A stretch of 13,372 nucleotides of DNA, taken from Akkermansia sp. (GTDB lineage Bacteria > Verrucomicrobiota > Verrucomicrobiia > Verrucomicrobiales > Akkermansiaceae). Within the stretch, counting starts at the first letter, position 1. Every line of letters begins with the position of its first letter. Position numbers and translations under genes: made by a program. The stretch spans positions 1 to 13,372 of the forward strand of contig JAFZGH010000060.1 of the NCBI GenBank assembly GCA_017555465.1. The letters are read 5' to 3'. This document shows positions 1 to 7,191 of this stretch, in pieces. The notes beneath the pieces were generated by a model. That model was not told where the DNA came from. It saw only the letters and a list, made by a program, of their open reading frames with translations, and did not search any database.

Positions 1-6
1 AAATCT

Positions 7-1092
7 TCAGAGTCTGTGGCGGAAATCCTCGGAAGGTAGCAGGCTGGAAATAAAGGCCACCAGAAGTTCGATGCTGCTCTGCACGTCCCGCATATCGGCG
101 GTTTCCACCGGGCTATGCATATAGCGAAGCGGTAGGGAGAAGCAGGTGGCGGGCACGCCGCTGCGGGAGCGGTACACCTGGTCGGTGTTGGTTCCGGTGG
201 AACGGCCTGTGGTTTCGCGCTGCATGGGGATGCCATGCTCGTCTGCAAGCAGTTCGATGCGTGCATTGAGGTTCGGGTGGCATACGGGGCCGTAGCTCAG
301 GCAGCCGCCGGCGCCCAGGCGCACGTCTCCATAGCGCCCTTTATCCAGGCCGGGGGAGTCGGTGGCGTGGGTGACATCCAGGCAGATGGCGGCATCCGGC
401 TGCAGATGGAAGGCCAGCATGCCGGCGCCCACGCAGCCGATTTCTTCTTGCACGGTGTTGGCAAAGATGATGTTCCAGGCGGGTTTGATGCCTTTTTCCG
501 CCAGGGTGCGGGCAACCTCGGCCAGAATGAAGCCGCACAGGCGGTCATCCAGCGCGCGGCAGACCAGGCGGTTGCCTTCGTTGAGGAGCAGCGGGCCATC
601 GCAGTACACGCCCACGCTGCCCACACGCAGGCCGAGCGCTTCCACTTCTTCGCGTGAATCGCAGCCGAAGTCTACATACAGCTCGTGCAGCTTGGGGGCT
701 TTTTCATCTGCTGCGCCGCCGCGCAGGTGGATGGCCGTGTTGCCGGTGATGCCGGTGACCTCGCCATCTGTCCCGATGAAGCGGATGCGGCGTCCGCGAG
801 CGATGGCGACATCACTGCCGCCTACGCGTTCTACGCGGGCGAAGCCGTTGTCATCAATGTAGCGGATGGAGAAGCCGATTTCGTCCGCGTGGGCATCGAG
901 CATGAGGGTGGGGGCGTTTTCCCCCGCTGCGGCCCGCAGCAGGGCCCAGGTGGAACCGTAGGCATCGCACTGCACCTCATCGGTGTACGGTTTGATATAG
1001 GCGGCCCAGAGGCGCTGGGCATCCATTTCCAGCCCGGTGGGTGCGGGTGTTTCAAGGTATTCGCTCAGGAATTCAGCAGATTGTTCGTTCAT
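7..1092 (-). CDS. M42 family metallopeptidase (glutamyl/deblocking aminopeptidase-like), first copy
   Basis: Cytosolic M42 enzymes are self-assembling, two-metal aminopeptidases that trim peptides released by other proteases. The 361-aa product has the family length and its metal ligands: DAHADEIG with His68 and Asp70, RALDDR with the bridging Asp182, TVQEEIG with the catalytic Glu216 and metal-binding Glu217, CLDVTHATD with Asp239, and RYMHS with His326. The N-terminal FLSEYLETPAPTGLE is the usual opening of the family and supports the ATG at 1092. It is the last leftward gene and follows purD after 56 bp, but an intrinsic terminator fills most of that gap, so it is probably not simply co-transcribed. 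No SD precedes the ATG. It is a distant paralogue of the M42 gene at 8705. The exact peptide specificity cannot be read from sequence. Confidence 0.93.
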   Translation of the reverse strand: MNEQSAEFLSEYLETPAPTGLEMDAQRLWAAYIKPYTDEVQCDAYGSTWALLRAAAGENAPTLMLDAHADEIGFSIRYIDDNGFARVERVGGSDVAIARGRRIRFIGTDGEVTGITGNTAIHLRGGAADEKAPKLHELYVDFGCDSREEVEALGLRVGSVGVYCDGPLLLNEGNRLVCRALDDRLCGFILAEVARTLAEKGIKPAWNIIFANTVQEEIGCVGAGMLAFHLQPDAAICLDVTHATDSPGLDKGRYGDVRLGAGGCLSYGPVCHPNLNARIELLADEHGIPMQRETTGRSTGTNTDQVYRSRSGVPATCFSLPLRYMHSPVETADMRDVQSSIELLVAFISSLLPSEDFRHRL

Positions 1093-1099
1093 GGTGGAA

Positions 1100-1130
1100 A
1101 GAAAAACACCGGTGCAGAGGCACCGGTGTT
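1100..1130 (-). terminator. Intrinsic terminator of purD
   Basis: A perfect 10-bp inverted repeat (arms 1105-1114 and 1121-1130, AACACCGGTG / CACCGGTGTT) encloses a 6-nt loop. Read leftward, the second arm runs into TTTTTCTTT, the expected U-rich tail. It lies 18 bp past the purD stop codon and ends about 8-12 nt before the ATG of the M42 gene. Stem, loop and tail are seen directly; termination is inferred. Confidence 0.85.
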
Positions 1131-1148
1131 GAGTGAGGGGTGTAGTGT

Positions 1149-2393
1149 TTACATATTGGCGTAGCCGATATCGCTGCGGCGCTGTGAGCCTGCGAAATCG
1201 ACCTTGGCAGCCTCGGCGTGGGCGGCGGTGCGGGCGGCATCCAGCGTATCGCCCTGGGCGACGATGGCCAGCACGCGGCCACCGGCGGTTACCCAGCCTT
1301 CGGGGGTGAGCTTAGTGCCGCAGTGGAATACGCGGGCTGCGCAGTCTTCCAGGCCGGAGATGAGGTCGCCGCTGTGGGAGGTGGCAGGGTAGCCTGCGCT
1401 GGCCAGGATGCAGCAGATGCTCCAGCCTTCGCTGAAGGAGATGAGTTCGGGGGTGAACTCGCCCTTGGCGCCGTTGAGGCAGAAGGTGGCCAGGTCGCCC
1501 TGCAGCAGGGGCATGACGGCTTCGCATTCCGGGTCACCGAAGCGGCAGTTGTATTCAATCACCTTGGGACCCTGCGGGGTGAGCATGAGCCCGAAGTACA
1601 GGAATCCGCGGTAGGGCAGGCCATCGGCCTGCAGGCCACGTACGGTGGGGGCTACGATGGTTTCCTCAATGGTCTTGATGAGTTCCGGTGAGGCCAGTTG
1701 GCGGGAGGCGACGGCGCCCATGCCGCCGGTATTGGGGCCGGCATCACCCACTTCCAGGCGTTTGTAGTCGCGGGCGGGGCAGAGGATGAGGTATTTATCG
1801 TCGCAGATGGCGCCGAAGATGGAGATTTCCGGGCCGGTGAGGAATTCCTCGACCAGCAGGCGGCCGGCGCCGAAACGCTTCTGGATGAAGACCTCGTTGA
1901 GGAATTCCTCGGCGCTGGCGGCATCGGGGCACACGGCCACGCCCTTGCCGGCGGCCAGGCCGTCGAATTTGAGCACGGTGGGGTACTGGCCGTTGATGGC
2001 AGAGATGGCTTCATCGTAGCTTTCTACGGCGGTGGCCATGCCGGTGGGGATGTTGTGGCGCAGGAGGAAGTTCTTGGCGAATTCCTTGGAGGCCTCAAGC
2101 TGGGCGCTTTCTTTCTGCGGGCCCCAGCAGGGGATGCCGACGGCGGCGCAGCGGTTGGCCAGGCCATCTTCCTTGACCAGGTAGCTTTCTTCACCGGCTA
2201 CGCAGAGGTCGATGTTGTTATCCACCATCCACTGGATGAGAGCATCGAAGCTGTCTGCCTCAATACGGGTGGCGGTGCGGCAGATGGCATCGCTACCGGG
2301 GAAAGTGAAGAGTTCGGGCTTGCACGGGCTGGCGGCCAGGGTCTCTACCAGAGCCTGCTCGCGCCCACCTTTTCCGATGACGGCGATTTTCAT
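1149..2393 (-). CDS. purD: Phosphoribosylamine-glycine ligase (GAR synthetase)
   Basis: PurD makes glycinamide ribonucleotide from phosphoribosylamine, glycine and ATP, the second step of purine synthesis. The 414-aa length fits the family. Motifs in order are the N-terminal IGKGGREQAL (4-15), the ATP-grasp segments LKFDGLAAGKGV (141-152) and GPNTGGMGA (219-227), the metal-binding YNCRFGDPE (281-289), and the C-terminal R-x-DIGY ending. I take the start as the ATG at 2393, giving MKIAVIGKGG; an upstream TTG at 2432 would add 13 residues with no family counterpart. Two positions differ from the usual consensus: GREQA for GREHA, and KFDGLAAGKGV for K[AS]DGLAAGKGV. Other motifs are intact, so activity is expected. 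The gene lies 48 bp after ldt1 and ends at a strong terminator. No SD is visible. Confidence 0.96.
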   Translation of the reverse strand: MKIAVIGKGGREQALVETLAASPCKPELFTFPGSDAICRTATRIEADSFDALIQWMVDNNIDLCVAGEESYLVKEDGLANRCAAVGIPCWGPQKESAQLEASKEFAKNFLLRHNIPTGMATAVESYDEAISAINGQYPTVLKFDGLAAGKGVAVCPDAASAEEFLNEVFIQKRFGAGRLLVEEFLTGPEISIFGAICDDKYLILCPARDYKRLEVGDAGPNTGGMGAVASRQLASPELIKTIEETIVAPTVRGLQADGLPYRGFLYFGLMLTPQGPKVIEYNCRFGDPECEAVMPLLQGDLATFCLNGAKGEFTPELISFSEGWSICCILASAGYPATSHSGDLISGLEDCAARVFHCGTKLTPEGWVTAGGRVLAIVAQGDTLDAARTAAHAEAAKVDFAGSQRRSDIGYANM

Positions 2394-2441
2394 ATGATGG
2401 AATGAGGAAGGTTGATGGATGAAAGTGGACAATCCGCCGGG

Positions 2442-3251
2442 TCAGCGGCGGCGTTTGCGGAGAGCCAGTCGCGGATTCTTGCCACGCACCGTGCGCTTCT
2501 TGAAGCGGGAGGTGGAGGCCAGGCCGTTGCGGCGGGAGAAGTTGCGGTGGCTGCGGCTGCGGTAGCGGTGTGTGGGGCGCAGGCCATCCACGGGGAGTCT
2601 GGCAACCATTTCCTTGGGGATGTGGATGCTGTTTTTGGTGCCATCCAGCTCTGCCTTGAGGTAGGTTTCCTGGGTGCAGCTTTCGATGGCTACGGGCATG
2701 CCGCGGTGCACGCGTCCGAAGAGGTCGACGATGTCGTCGCTCTTCATGCGGATACAGCCGTAGGAGGCTGGCTGCCCGATGTAGCGTTCTTCCGGGGTTC
2801 CGTGAATGTAGATGCGGCGGCGGTGGGTGGAGTGATTGTTCTGCTCCATGCCTGCGAGTTGGATGACGCGGGTGACAACGGGGTCACGCCCGGCAGCATC
2901 AACATCGACCACTTCACCCGTGGGTTTGCAGCCTTTGAAGACCATACCGGTGGGTTGGCCATCGCCGTTTTTCTGGGAGATGGCGTGCAGGCCCAGCGGG
3001 GTCTGGTGACTGCCGTTCTTGTTGCCGATGCCGAATTTAGATGAGCTGATGCTGTAGTCCTTGACTTTTTTGCCAGCTTTGAAAACGGTGAGTTTCTGGT
3101 CGCTGAGGGTGACGGCAACGCCATCGCGCACCACCACCTGCGGCGGGATGTCCTCGGCATACAGCTTCTTGCCCTGCCGGAAAGCGGAGCACGAAGTCAG
3201 CGCTGCGGATAACAGGCAGAGGACGGTAAATGCTGTGAGGTGTTTCTGCAT
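2442..3251 (-). CDS. L,D-transpeptidase (YkuD domain) lipoprotein with Arg-rich C-terminal tail (ldt1)
   Basis: YkuD enzymes form 3-3 crosslinks in peptidoglycan or attach proteins to it, using a catalytic Cys. Starting at the ATG at 3251 gives 269 aa with a lipoprotein signal: a hydrophobic stretch at 5-18, then LTSC with lipid Cys21; Ser at +2 fits outer-membrane sorting by the E. coli rule. The YkuD domain spans roughly 38-195, with IHG (His150) and SYGCIRM (Cys166); Tyr replaces the His of the more common SHGC, a position that I recall varies in the family. Residues 225-269 form a tail with 15 Arg, 4 Lys and no acidic residue. An alternative TTG start at 3311 would bury the signal peptide, so I reject it. 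The GT2 gene ends 16 bp upstream, suggesting a two-gene operon. Confidence 0.9.
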   Translation of the reverse strand: MQKHLTAFTVLCLLSAALTSCSAFRQGKKLYAEDIPPQVVVRDGVAVTLSDQKLTVFKAGKKVKDYSISSSKFGIGNKNGSHQTPLGLHAISQKNGDGQPTGMVFKGCKPTGEVVDVDAAGRDPVVTRVIQLAGMEQNNHSTHRRRIYIHGTPEERYIGQPASYGCIRMKSDDIVDLFGRVHRGMPVAIESCTQETYLKAELDGTKNSIHIPKEMVARLPVDGLRPTHRYRSRSHRNFSRRNGLASTSRFKKRTVRGKNPRLALRKRRR

Positions 3252-3267
3252 GACTGGTAGTCGGGGC

Positions 3268-4800
3268 TTATGCTGCCAGGGCTGCCTTGCGCTTCTGCAG
3301 CATGCCGTCAATCAGGCGGGCAATGGATGCAAAGCTGGTGTAGAAGAATCCGAGGAACGGAGTCATGAGCACGAAGGTGAGATAATCGCCGTGCGAGAAG
3401 TTGATATATTCCACGATGCCGAAGAAAATGGCAAAGCAGAGTTCCAGCGCCGGTACGAGTACGGACTTGATGGCCTTGTATCCCTTGGCGCGTTTTTCAA
3501 TGGAGAGGGCGCCCTGGTTGGATTCGCCGAACTTGGGTGTGCGGACGAACTCGCTCTGCTGGCCGCACATGGCTTCGATGACGGCTTTGGCATTGTTGAC
3601 CGCCATGCCGACACCCAGTGCCAGGAGCGGAATCATGAGCGGGAATACCATGTACCAGCGGCGCGGACGCACAATCACTTCTGCCACAATGTAGAACAGG
3701 CAGACGGAGACGGTGGCGAAGAAGAAAAGGGTGAAGGTGAGAAGCATCATCTGCCACTGGTCCCAGGCCCAGTCGCCAGTGGGAGCCACGATGCCTGTGC
3801 ACACCGGCATCACCAGGAAGCAGAGCAGGATGAGAACCAGGTAGGAGTAATTGCAGGTGAGGTGGGTGGTGGCTTCCATCTTGGCTTTGAGCGGGGCGTT
3901 GGAACGCCAGATGGTGAAGAGCATTTTACGGCAGACCTGGATGCAGCCCTTGGTCCAGCGGTGCTGCTGGGCTTTGAAACCGTCCATGTCAACGGGAAGT
4001 TCAGCAGGTGTTTCGTAGTCGTTGAGGTAGACGAAGCGCCAGCCTTTCATCTGGGCGCGGTAGGAGAGGTCCATATCCTCGGTGATGGTATCGTGCTCCC
4101 AGCCACCGGCATCGATGATGGTGCTCTTGCGCCACATGCCGGCGGTGCCGTTAAAGGTGAAGAAACGCCCGGAGCGGTTGCGGCAGGTCTGTTCCAGTGC
4201 AAAGTGACCGTCCAGGAAAATGCTCTGCAGGCGGGTCAGGAGGTTGTAGTTGCGGTTGATGTGCGCCCAGCGGGTCTGCACTACGCCAATCTGCGGGTCG
4301 GTGAAATAGGGGACGCAGACTTTCAGGATGTCCGGTTCGGGGCGGAAATCGGCATCCAGAATCAGCAGGAATTCACCTTTGGCTACAGCGTCTGCGGCTT
4401 CCAGTGCGCCGGCTTTGAAGCCGGTGCGGTCGGTGCGGTGCAGGCACACGATGTCGAAACCCTGGGCTCGGTAGTATTCTACCTGTTGCTGGCAGAGCTC
4501 GTAGGTGTCATCCGTGGAATCGTCCAGAATCTGGATTTCCAGCTTGTCCTTGGGGTAGTCAATGGCAGTTACTTTCTGAAGCAGCCCTTCCACCACGAAT
4601 TTTTCGTTGAACATGGGCAGCTGGATGGTGACCATGGGCCATTCATCCCACTGGGCCTTGGGCTGGGGGATGTGCTTGCGGTGCCGGATGTAGAGCAGCA
4701 CCATGAGCAGGCGGTGGCATCCATAGCCGGATAAGCCGATGAGGACCAGAAAGTATGCAACAAGCCAGATGAGGTTGAACCAGTATTGGGAGGATTCCAT
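3268..4800 (-). CDS. Membrane GT2 glycosyltransferase, cellulose/mannan-synthase-like
   Basis: This is a processive-type GT2 enzyme of the inner membrane that would polymerise or transfer a sugar from a nucleotide donor at the cytosolic face. In the 510-aa protein, one or two N-terminal membrane segments (about 9-38) precede the catalytic domain. It contains DDSTDDT (Asp93/94), the DxD motif DAD (149-151), TED (240-242) and QQHRW (278-282, the QxxRW signature). At least four more membrane segments follow, near 318-340, 351-377, 382-402 and 445-465, with a hydrophobic stretch at about 473-492. The RTPKFG motif (420-425) between membrane segments recurs in bacterial CslA-like relatives as I recall them. 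There is no PilZ domain. The sugar and acceptor are unknown. The gene is first in a likely operon with ldt1, and a promoter candidate lies about 95 bp upstream. Confidence 0.9.
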   Translation of the reverse strand: MESSQYWFNLIWLVAYFLVLIGLSGYGCHRLLMVLLYIRHRKHIPQPKAQWDEWPMVTIQLPMFNEKFVVEGLLQKVTAIDYPKDKLEIQILDDSTDDTYELCQQQVEYYRAQGFDIVCLHRTDRTGFKAGALEAADAVAKGEFLLILDADFRPEPDILKVCVPYFTDPQIGVVQTRWAHINRNYNLLTRLQSIFLDGHFALEQTCRNRSGRFFTFNGTAGMWRKSTIIDAGGWEHDTITEDMDLSYRAQMKGWRFVYLNDYETPAELPVDMDGFKAQQHRWTKGCIQVCRKMLFTIWRSNAPLKAKMEATTHLTCNYSYLVLILLCFLVMPVCTGIVAPTGDWAWDQWQMMLLTFTLFFFATVSVCLFYIVAEVIVRPRRWYMVFPLMIPLLALGVGMAVNNAKAVIEAMCGQQSEFVRTPKFGESNQGALSIEKRAKGYKAIKSVLVPALELCFAIFFGIVEYINFSHGDYLTFVLMTPFLGFFYTSFASIARLIDGMLQKRKAALAA

Positions 4801-4865
4801 ATGGAAAGCGTATGAAGGGTGATACAGGTGCGCCCGCGAGCACGGCTGCGCGTTCAGTCATTTTT

Positions 4866-4894
4866 GCGTCAGCACGCATGCAGGTGCTTGACGC
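4866..4894. repeat. Imperfect dyad in the divergent promoter region
   Basis: Arms GCGTCAGCAC (4866-4875) and GTGCTTGACGC (4884-4894) pair over 10 bp with one bulged base, around an 8-nt loop that contains GCATGC. The right arm holds the -35 candidate of the rightward promoter, and its outer end coincides with the predicted leftward start site. It could be an operator or a 5' mRNA stem-loop. No U-run follows it in either direction, so it is not an intrinsic terminator. Confidence 0.6.
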
Positions 4895-4915
4895 GGGGCG
4901 ATAGTAATGTAAACT
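4888..4915 (+). promoter_or_regulatory. Promoter candidate for the secreted-protein/apaG pair
   Basis: TTGACG (4888-4893) and TAAACT (4910-4915) are spaced by 16 bp, matching the sigma-70 consensus at 5/6 and 4/6. This would start transcription near 4922, giving a leader of about 33 nt. It overlaps the leftward promoter candidate, so only one polymerase could bind at a time. Confidence 0.45.
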
Positions 4916-4929
4916 GGGTATCGAGTCAA
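4901..4929 (-). promoter_or_regulatory. Promoter candidate for the GT2-ldt1 operon
   Basis: On the minus strand, TTGACT (4924-4929) and TACTAT (4901-4906) are spaced by exactly 17 bp, matching consensus at 5/6 and 4/6. The predicted start near 4894 would put the 4866-4894 stem-loop at the extreme 5' end of a leader of about 95 nt. This is inferred from motif match only. Confidence 0.5.
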
Positions 4930-4954
4930 GTCTAAATTAACACCCTTTGCTACG

Positions 4955-5881
4955 ATGAAAAAGTATCCATGGTTCACTCTGCCTTTTGCTTTTGCGCTGT
5001 GCTTGTTCCCGGCGCTGGCTCAGGAATTGTCTGATTACGGCGAAGAGGTGCTCGCGGTTGATGGAATGCCGGAAGGGGGAATAGTGCTGCCAGACGCGCC
5101 GCGGCGTCCGGGGGAGGTGCCTGCTATGTTCCGCGATGATGAATTGCTGGACGATTCCCACTCCAACCAGGAGCTGGGGATTAATGTGTACACGGCGCCA
5201 TCCATCAGTAAGATTTTTGCCCAGCTGGATCATCTGCCGGCCATCCCCGAAGAATATGTGCTGCGTAACCGCCGGGAGAATCTGCCGCTGGATGCCGGCA
5301 AGCTGGCTCTGGAAATGGGGTATCTCATGGCAGATGGCTTCATCGCGGTGCGCAGTGGCCACATGAATGATATCAAGCCGATTGCGCTGGACCTGACCCG
5401 CTATGGCAAGGCAATGGGCGTGGGGGATAAGATGAATGTGTACTCTGCCGGCTTGCTGGAACATGCGGAAAAAGGACAGTTGAATGAGTTTAAGCGCATT
5501 CTGGCATCTGCCCAGGGGGCTGTGAATGAGGAATTGACTGCTCTGCGCGACCCGGATTTGTCCCACCTGCTGGCATTGGGCGGCTGGGTACGTGCGCTGG
5601 AAGCATCTGCTGCAGCTATTGAAACCAGATTTGATGCAGGGCAGGCGCTGGTGGTGTTCTACCCGGATGCCCCTGCCTATTTCAGTGAGATTCTGCTGGG
5701 CGTGAGTCCCCGTACGGCCAAGCGGCTGAATGTGCCGGCGCTCAGTGAGCTGCTGCAGAATCTGGTGGAGGTCATGAGCCTGCCGGAGGGGGAGAGCCCC
5801 ACTTGTGAACGGGTGCGTGCCGTAAAGGAGATTACCGGCCGTATTTCGACCCTTATTGTAGGTGCGGGTTATGAGCACTGA
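4955..5881 (+). CDS. Secreted protein of unknown function
   Basis: I do not recognise this family. The 308-aa product begins with a Sec signal peptide: MKKYP, a hydrophobic stretch at about 7-20, and a likely cut after ALA at residues 20-22; there is no lipobox Cys, so it should be periplasmic or exported. Residues 24-72 are acidic and proline-rich and look flexible. Residues 80-308 look like a compact, mostly helical domain with alternating charged and Leu/Ala-rich segments (for example 164-225). I see no catalytic motif, metal-binding signature or repeats. The ATG at 4955 is chosen because it gives a clean signal peptide. The next gene (ApaG domain) overlaps its end by 11 bp, suggesting translational coupling. 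It lies opposite the GT2-ldt1 operon across shared promoter DNA, so an envelope role is possible but unproven. Confidence 0.8.
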   Translation: MKKYPWFTLPFAFALCLFPALAQELSDYGEEVLAVDGMPEGGIVLPDAPRRPGEVPAMFRDDELLDDSHSNQELGINVYTAPSISKIFAQLDHLPAIPEEYVLRNRRENLPLDAGKLALEMGYLMADGFIAVRSGHMNDIKPIALDLTRYGKAMGVGDKMNVYSAGLLEHAEKGQLNEFKRILASAQGAVNEELTALRDPDLSHLLALGGWVRALEASAAAIETRFDAGQALVVFYPDAPAYFSEILLGVSPRTAKRLNVPALSELLQNLVEVMSLPEGESPTCERVRAVKEITGRISTLIVGAGYEH

Positions 5882-6263
5882 GGCACAGACTTTGCCAGTG
5901 TATGCTCCGCTGGAGCTGCGTCTGGTGATGTCCGGGGTGCAGGCGATGCGCCGGCCACGCCCGGTGTACCGGTCGCTTTTCCGTATCAGTATTTGTAATA
6001 TGGGGCCCTGCGCGGTGCGTCTGCATGGCCGCAAATGGACGCTGCGCGAGCGCAATGGCAATACCCGGATTGTGGAAGCAGCAGGTATTTTTAATGAAAC
6101 GCCTGTGTTGATGCCTGGTGCTGTGTTTTCCTGCAGCGGTACGCAGGAATTCGAGACACCGCCTGTGGCGATGGAGTTGCGTTTGTTTGGCGCTGATGAG
6201 TCGGGGATTCCGTTTATATCGGAGCCGCTGCGTTTTCCCCGCAGTTGTTTCCAGTATAAGTAG
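5871..6263 (+). CDS. apaG: ApaG-domain protein
   Basis: ApaG (DUF525) proteins are small fibronectin-III-like beta sandwiches. In enterobacteria apaG sits next to apaH; its biochemical role is poorly defined, and related domains occur in F-box proteins. The 130-aa length fits a stand-alone ApaG. Family features are YRSLFRISICNMG (33-45), GRKWTLRERNG (53-63), IVEAAGIFNETPVLMPG (67-83, the conserved G-x-P-x-L-x-PG region) and FSCSG (86-90). I prefer the ATG at 5871 to the GTG at 5862. It overlaps the preceding secreted-protein gene by 11 bp. It has no signal peptide, so it should be cytosolic, unlike its partner. Its last 50 bp overlap the 3' end of the dus gene on the other strand. No apaH is in the window. 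Confidence 0.8.
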   Translation: MSTEAQTLPVYAPLELRLVMSGVQAMRRPRPVYRSLFRISICNMGPCAVRLHGRKWTLRERNGNTRIVEAAGIFNETPVLMPGAVFSCSGTQEFETPPVAMELRLFGADESGIPFISEPLRFPRSCFQYK

Positions 6264-7185
6264 CGGGTGAGGCCAGGAGCCGTTGCATTTCTGCAATGCT
6301 GGTGCAGCGGCGCAGGGCGTATTCCTGCTCCGGGGAGAAGTCCGGGTAGCAGAAGGCCAGGTATTTTTTCATGCGGTTGCAGTGGCCTTTCTCGGTGCGC
6401 TGGTGAAGGAAGACCCGCCCGGTTTCTTCGATGAGGATGGCGTAATATTGCTGCATTTCATCGGGCGTGGGGGCAGGACCACCCCGCAGCTGGCGGAAGA
6501 GATAGGGGTTGCGCACGGCTCCGCGTCCCAGCATGAGCCCCGCGGCCCCGGTGAATTGCAGGCAGTGGTGAGCTTGCTCAGGGGTGTTGATATCCCCATT
6601 GGCCAGTACCGGGCATGCGAGATGCTGCACAGCGCTCCGGATGTAGGAGAAATCGGGTGAGCCGCCGTAGAGCTGTTTGCGCGTCCGGGCATGAATTCCT
6701 GTTTCATCGGGAGTGGCTGCTGCCAGACAATCAAGAATGCGGGGGAAATCTGCCGCTGCGTCTTCCCACCCCAGCCGGCACTTGACGCTGAATTGCCCCG
6801 CTGGTATATGAGCGCGCAGCTGCAGCAGGATGTCGGCAAAACGGGAAAAATCCCGCAGGAGTCCGGCGCCGGCTCCGTGGCGGTTCACCAGTGGAGACGG
6901 GCAGCCTGCATTCAGGTTAATGCCGGCTACGCCCGGGCGGGCCAGCAGCATGGCGGCATCCCGCAGCAACGCGGGGGCTTCGCTGCCTGCCAGCTGTGCC
7001 AGTACGGGAACGCCGGTTTCGTTTTCATCAATGCAGCGCAGATTGTGTTCGGCCAGGGCACAGGTGGTGGGTGTGCTGCGAAAATAGGCGGTGATGAATA
7101 CATCCGGCAGAGAACCGATGCGGTGCAGGGTACGCATGAATGCCAGATCGGTGACATCCTGCATGGGGGCCAGTGCCAGTTTCAT
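6214..7185 (-). CDS. dus: tRNA-dihydrouridine synthase (Dus family)
   Basis: Dus enzymes use FMN and NADPH to reduce specific uridines in the tRNA D-loop or variable loop. The 323-aa protein has the flavin-binding TIM-barrel motifs in order: LALAPMQDVTD (3-13), NLNAGCPSPLV (90-100) with the catalytic acid Cys95, SVKCRLG (133-139) with Lys135, IHARTRKQLYGG (164-175) with His165, ANGDI (195-199) and LGRGAVRNPYLF (219-230). The C-terminal helical domain is present. I cannot assign it to a Dus subgroup, so the target position is open. The ATG at 7185 starts directly before the conserved barrel strand, so no earlier start is needed. The 3' end overlaps apaG tail-to-tail by 50 bp, and no terminator separates them. 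Confidence 0.93.
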   Translation of the reverse strand: MKLALAPMQDVTDLAFMRTLHRIGSLPDVFITAYFRSTPTTCALAEHNLRCIDENETGVPVLAQLAGSEAPALLRDAAMLLARPGVAGINLNAGCPSPLVNRHGAGAGLLRDFSRFADILLQLRAHIPAGQFSVKCRLGWEDAAADFPRILDCLAAATPDETGIHARTRKQLYGGSPDFSYIRSAVQHLACPVLANGDINTPEQAHHCLQFTGAAGLMLGRGAVRNPYLFRQLRGGPAPTPDEMQQYYAILIEETGRVFLHQRTEKGHCNRMKKYLAFCYPDFSPEQEYALRRCTSIAEMQRLLASPATYTGNNCGENAAAPI

Positions 7186-7191
7186 GCGCCC

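Noticed and set aside
2434..2451. GC-rich hairpin CCGCCG/CGGCGG across the ldt1 stop codon
   Set aside because: Stem of only 6 bp and no U-run on either strand, so it is not credible as an intrinsic terminator.
1698..3044. Two long plus-strand frames opposite purD and ldt1
   Set aside because: They are low-complexity Gly/Ala/Val-rich mirror frames of well-identified genes.
3061..4734. 557-codon open frame on the plus strand, antisense to GT2 and ldt1
   Set aside because: Both opposite genes are certain from motifs. The frame begins with TTG, and its product is a His/Glu/Gly/Val-rich sequence with no motif, as expected from GC-rich codon bias read backwards.
4643..4879. 78-codon minus-strand frame starting near the GT2 leader
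   Set aside because: It overlaps the GT2 start in another frame, has no RBS or recognisable domain, and its AUG merely follows the dyad.
4937..6061. 374-codon minus-strand frame antisense to the secreted protein and apaG
   Set aside because: The product is rich in Arg, His, Gln and Pro without motifs; the plus-strand frames have a signal peptide and an ApaG domain.
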